Shown here in pieces: positions 5,931 to 7,223 of a stretch of DNA of 7,223 nt. The DNA is from a bacterium (GTDB lineage: Bacteria > Patescibacteriota > Saccharimonadia > Saccharimonadales > UBA4665), in the NCBI GenBank assembly GCA_021788675.1, contig JAJYKI010000036.1, positions 1-7,223 on the forward strand, in the 5' to 3' direction. The position numbers and the translations under genes were made by a program. The notes under the pieces were generated by a model. It saw only the letters and a program-made list of their open reading frames with translations, was not told the origin of the DNA and did no database searches. The number at the start of each line of letters is the position of its first letter. The stretch's first letter is position 1.

Positions 5931-5959
5931 ATTTTATAATTCTAAGGTGTTTAAATCAA
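5931..5959 (-). promoter_or_regulatory. Promoter of the diguanylate cyclase gene
   Basis: On the minus strand TTGATT (5959-5954), a 17-bp spacer and TAAAAT (5936-5931) match the -35 and -10 consensus at four and five of six bases. The predicted start near 5924 is 3 nt before the ATG at 5921, and there is no Shine-Dalgarno sequence. The -35 overlaps the last codons of the YraN-like gene. TATAAA at 5938-5933 is an alternative -10. Confidence 0.5.
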
Positions 5960-6286
5960 GTCTTCGATCAGATTCACGACGGCAAAATTAATATGATCCA
6001 GCTCAATAACTCCGTGATGGACCGGACCATCCCATTTGTTTTCTTCTATCCAACTGGCGCCAGCCAACACTGTCTGGTTTAAGTTGCTTGGCGTGACCAT
6101 GTCAAAACTGGCCATTGCGTCACCTGTCAGATGAATAGACATAAAATAAATGGCCTGGTTTTTAATCGCAATTAAATCAATTGTATATTTTGAGCGTTTA
6201 AAATTAGATTCGAGCAATTTAAATCCCCGCATTTCAAGATACTGCCGGGCAGACTTTTCCGCAGCCTGACGTTTATGCCCGGTCAT
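5951..6286 (-). CDS. YraN/UPF0102-like protein, nuclease site lost
   Basis: This 111-residue protein has the length and fold pattern of UPF0102 (YraN), a small restriction-endonuclease-like family. It starts with the family pattern of an AAE helix and YLEMRGFKLLESNF (16-29), followed by the core strands TIDLIAIKNQAIYFMSIH (35-52). In normal members these strands read EIDLIA and FVEVK. Here only Asp37 remains: the first Glu is Thr35, and the Glu and Lys of ExK are Ser50 and His52. The C-terminal half keeps the TPSNLNQTVLAGASWIEEN helix and VIELD strand that match the rest of the family. A catalytically dead, possibly structural or nucleic-acid-binding role is inferred. ATG at 6286 overlaps the TGA of the upstream surface-protein gene (ATGA), so the two are translationally coupled. 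Confidence 0.72.
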   Translation of the reverse strand: MTGHKRQAAEKSARQYLEMRGFKLLESNFKRSKYTIDLIAIKNQAIYFMSIHLTGDAMASFDMVTPSNLNQTVLAGASWIEENKWDGPVHHGVIELDHINFAVVNLIEDLI

Positions 6287-7182
6287 CGTTTCTTAGCCAA
6301 TAGATTTTTTTGCAACGGCCTAAACAGAGTAGCGAACGCCACGCCCAACATAACGACTATCGCCAACTCATTGGATTGCGTTTCGGTCTCTGGTGGATTG
6401 CTACTGCTATTTAAAGGCTGCACCTGCCAGATAGTAAGCGACACCAACTTTGAATTCATAGCATCAAGCGTTATAGCCGTATCTACTACTTTTTTGTTAT
6501 TTAAAGCCAAATTTATGGTCTGTCCTACATGAAGTGTCAAATTAACTGCTCCATAGTTGGCAGAAACGGTAATTTTTGCATTAGGCTGCTTGGCCTTGTC
6601 GTTGATAGAATCTACAGTCAATGTCTGATAAGTAGTCTGAACTGAAGAAGTTCCGCTATTATCTAAAACCGGAAACGTGTATACCTCACCGGCAAAACTT
6701 GTAATCGTAAATTTTTGGACGACGTTCTGGTTAAGGATCGGTGTTAAATCTAGAGGCTTGTTGGATTTTGGAATATCTTTAGGCAAGATAGTTGGAAGTA
6801 AATTGTTTGGTTGGGAGTTTGGTTGAGTGACGAAGTATGGCGTTGGGGACTGCGTTATAACCATATGTTTAGGTTTATTAATAATAAGCTTGAGATTGGG
6901 GGCCACGTTGTTATTGGAACCCGAATTAGTGTTTAATGGTTCGACATGATTCGAGCTATTAGTGCTTGAATTATCATTAGTCTGTACCGGCACACCGCAG
7001 GCCTGAGGAGTAACATATACCAACTGGCCGGTTCCGTTATTAACGACCGTAAAAACACAATTAAGCGGCAATATGCGCTGCGTAAATTCATCTTGCAATG
7101 CGTGAGTTTGAGCGGTCGCAAACAGCATCGACAATAACGATAGGGCTACAACCGACAGCTTAAAGGCATTGAATCTTTTCAT
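6283..7182 (-). CDS. Secreted, membrane-anchored Asn/Ser-rich surface protein
   Basis: I do not recognise a family for this 299-residue protein. MKRFNAFK plus a hydrophobic core (9-24) is a typical signal peptide with possible cleavage after ATA (24) or THA (28). Cys42 and Cys62 could form a disulfide in a small N-terminal unit. Residues 66-150 are low-complexity, rich in Asn, Ser, Thr, Pro and Gln, and likely an extended stalk. Residues 155-255 look beta-rich, with alternating strands such as AKITVSANYGAVNLTLHVG. A C-terminal span (272-287) followed by RPLQKNLLAKKR suggests a membrane anchor with a basic cytoplasmic tail. The architecture fits a cell-surface adhesin or pilus-like component, which is inference. 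The ATG at 7182 has no ribosome binding site. TATAAA (7189-7184) is too close to it to be a normal -10, so transcription may start further right. It is coupled to the YraN-like gene by ATGA. Confidence 0.8.
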   Translation of the reverse strand: MKRFNAFKLSVVALSLLSMLFATAQTHALQDEFTQRILPLNCVFTVVNNGTGQLVYVTPQACGVPVQTNDNSSTNSSNHVEPLNTNSGSNNNVAPNLKLIINKPKHMVITQSPTPYFVTQPNSQPNNLLPTILPKDIPKSNKPLDLTPILNQNVVQKFTITSFAGEVYTFPVLDNSGTSSVQTTYQTLTVDSINDKAKQPNAKITVSANYGAVNLTLHVGQTINLALNNKKVVDTAITLDAMNSKLVSLTIWQVQPLNSSSNPPETETQSNELAIVVMLGVAFATLFRPLQKNLLAKKR

Positions 7183-7223
7183 ATTTATAGCGCCGTTAGG
7201 GTAAGGGTCAGCGATATGCTATA

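Noticed and set aside
6730..6990. Possible tandem repeat array in the Asn/Ser/Pro-rich region of the surface protein
   Set aside because: The composition is low-complexity, but no regular repeating unit is visible in protein or DNA.
7184..7189. TATAAA as promoter of the surface-protein gene
   Set aside because: Only one base separates it from the ATG, so a normal start would fall inside the coding sequence; no later in-frame start is seen nearby.
1..7223. Recoded UGA (glycine), as in some CPR lineages
   Set aside because: TGA serves as the natural stop of two genes (5238-5240 and 6285-6283), and no frame needs in-frame UGA to be read through.

Overview
The window reads as ordinary single-copy chromosome from a bacterium with compact genes and the standard code (TAA, TAG and TGA all end genes). 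The mix is two tRNAs with encoded CCA, zinc-ribbon membrane proteins, a PrsW-like protease, a secreted Asn/Ser/Thr-rich surface protein and apparently leaderless mRNAs. It suggests an uncultured, small-genome lineage such as Patescibacteria/CPR (Saccharibacteria would fit), but this is inference and no marker gene here settles it. No transposase, phage gene, rRNA or CRISPR array is visible.

Left block, minus strand, read from about 4264 down to 122: a Fur-family metal regulator; a PrsW-like intramembrane protease ending in a zinc ribbon; a membrane protein beginning with a zinc ribbon; a 105-residue single-span membrane protein; a DHA2-type MFS exporter; then tRNA-Cys(GCA) and tRNA-Leu(UAA). 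Gaps are 33 nt, 28 nt, a 10-nt overlap, 44 nt and 49 nt. The first four genes could form one transcript headed by the regulator. The MFS gene and the tRNA pair each have a -10-like box of their own. The left 121 bases hold no gene I can support, but contain a perfect 9-bp inverted repeat and a leftward TATAAT.

Centre: the Fur-family gene is divergent from a plus-strand polytopic membrane protein with a NicO/NiCoT-like metal motif (HGITPDEH). The 70 bp between their start codons contain nested ATATTGC/GCAATAT and TTATTGC/GCAATAA inverted repeats and the site TTGCGA-N5-TTGCAA, which has the layout of a Nur-type (nickel Fur) operator. The likely logic is a metal-sensing repressor controlling its own operon and a divergent Ni/Co-type transporter. 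This is the most coherent regulatory unit here.

Right block, minus strand, read from 7182 down to 5247: a secreted, C-terminally membrane-anchored surface protein is coupled by an ATGA overlap to a YraN/UPF0102-fold protein that has lost its nuclease active-site residues. A stand-alone cytoplasmic GGDEF diguanylate cyclase with an incomplete inhibitory site follows, probably from its own promoter. It converges on the transporter gene with only 6 bp between the stop codons.

A pattern across the window is that several genes at the head of a transcript have a -10-like hexamer only a few bases before the ATG and no Shine-Dalgarno sequence, whereas genes inside operons have purine-rich ribosome binding sites. 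This points to leaderless initiation for the first genes.
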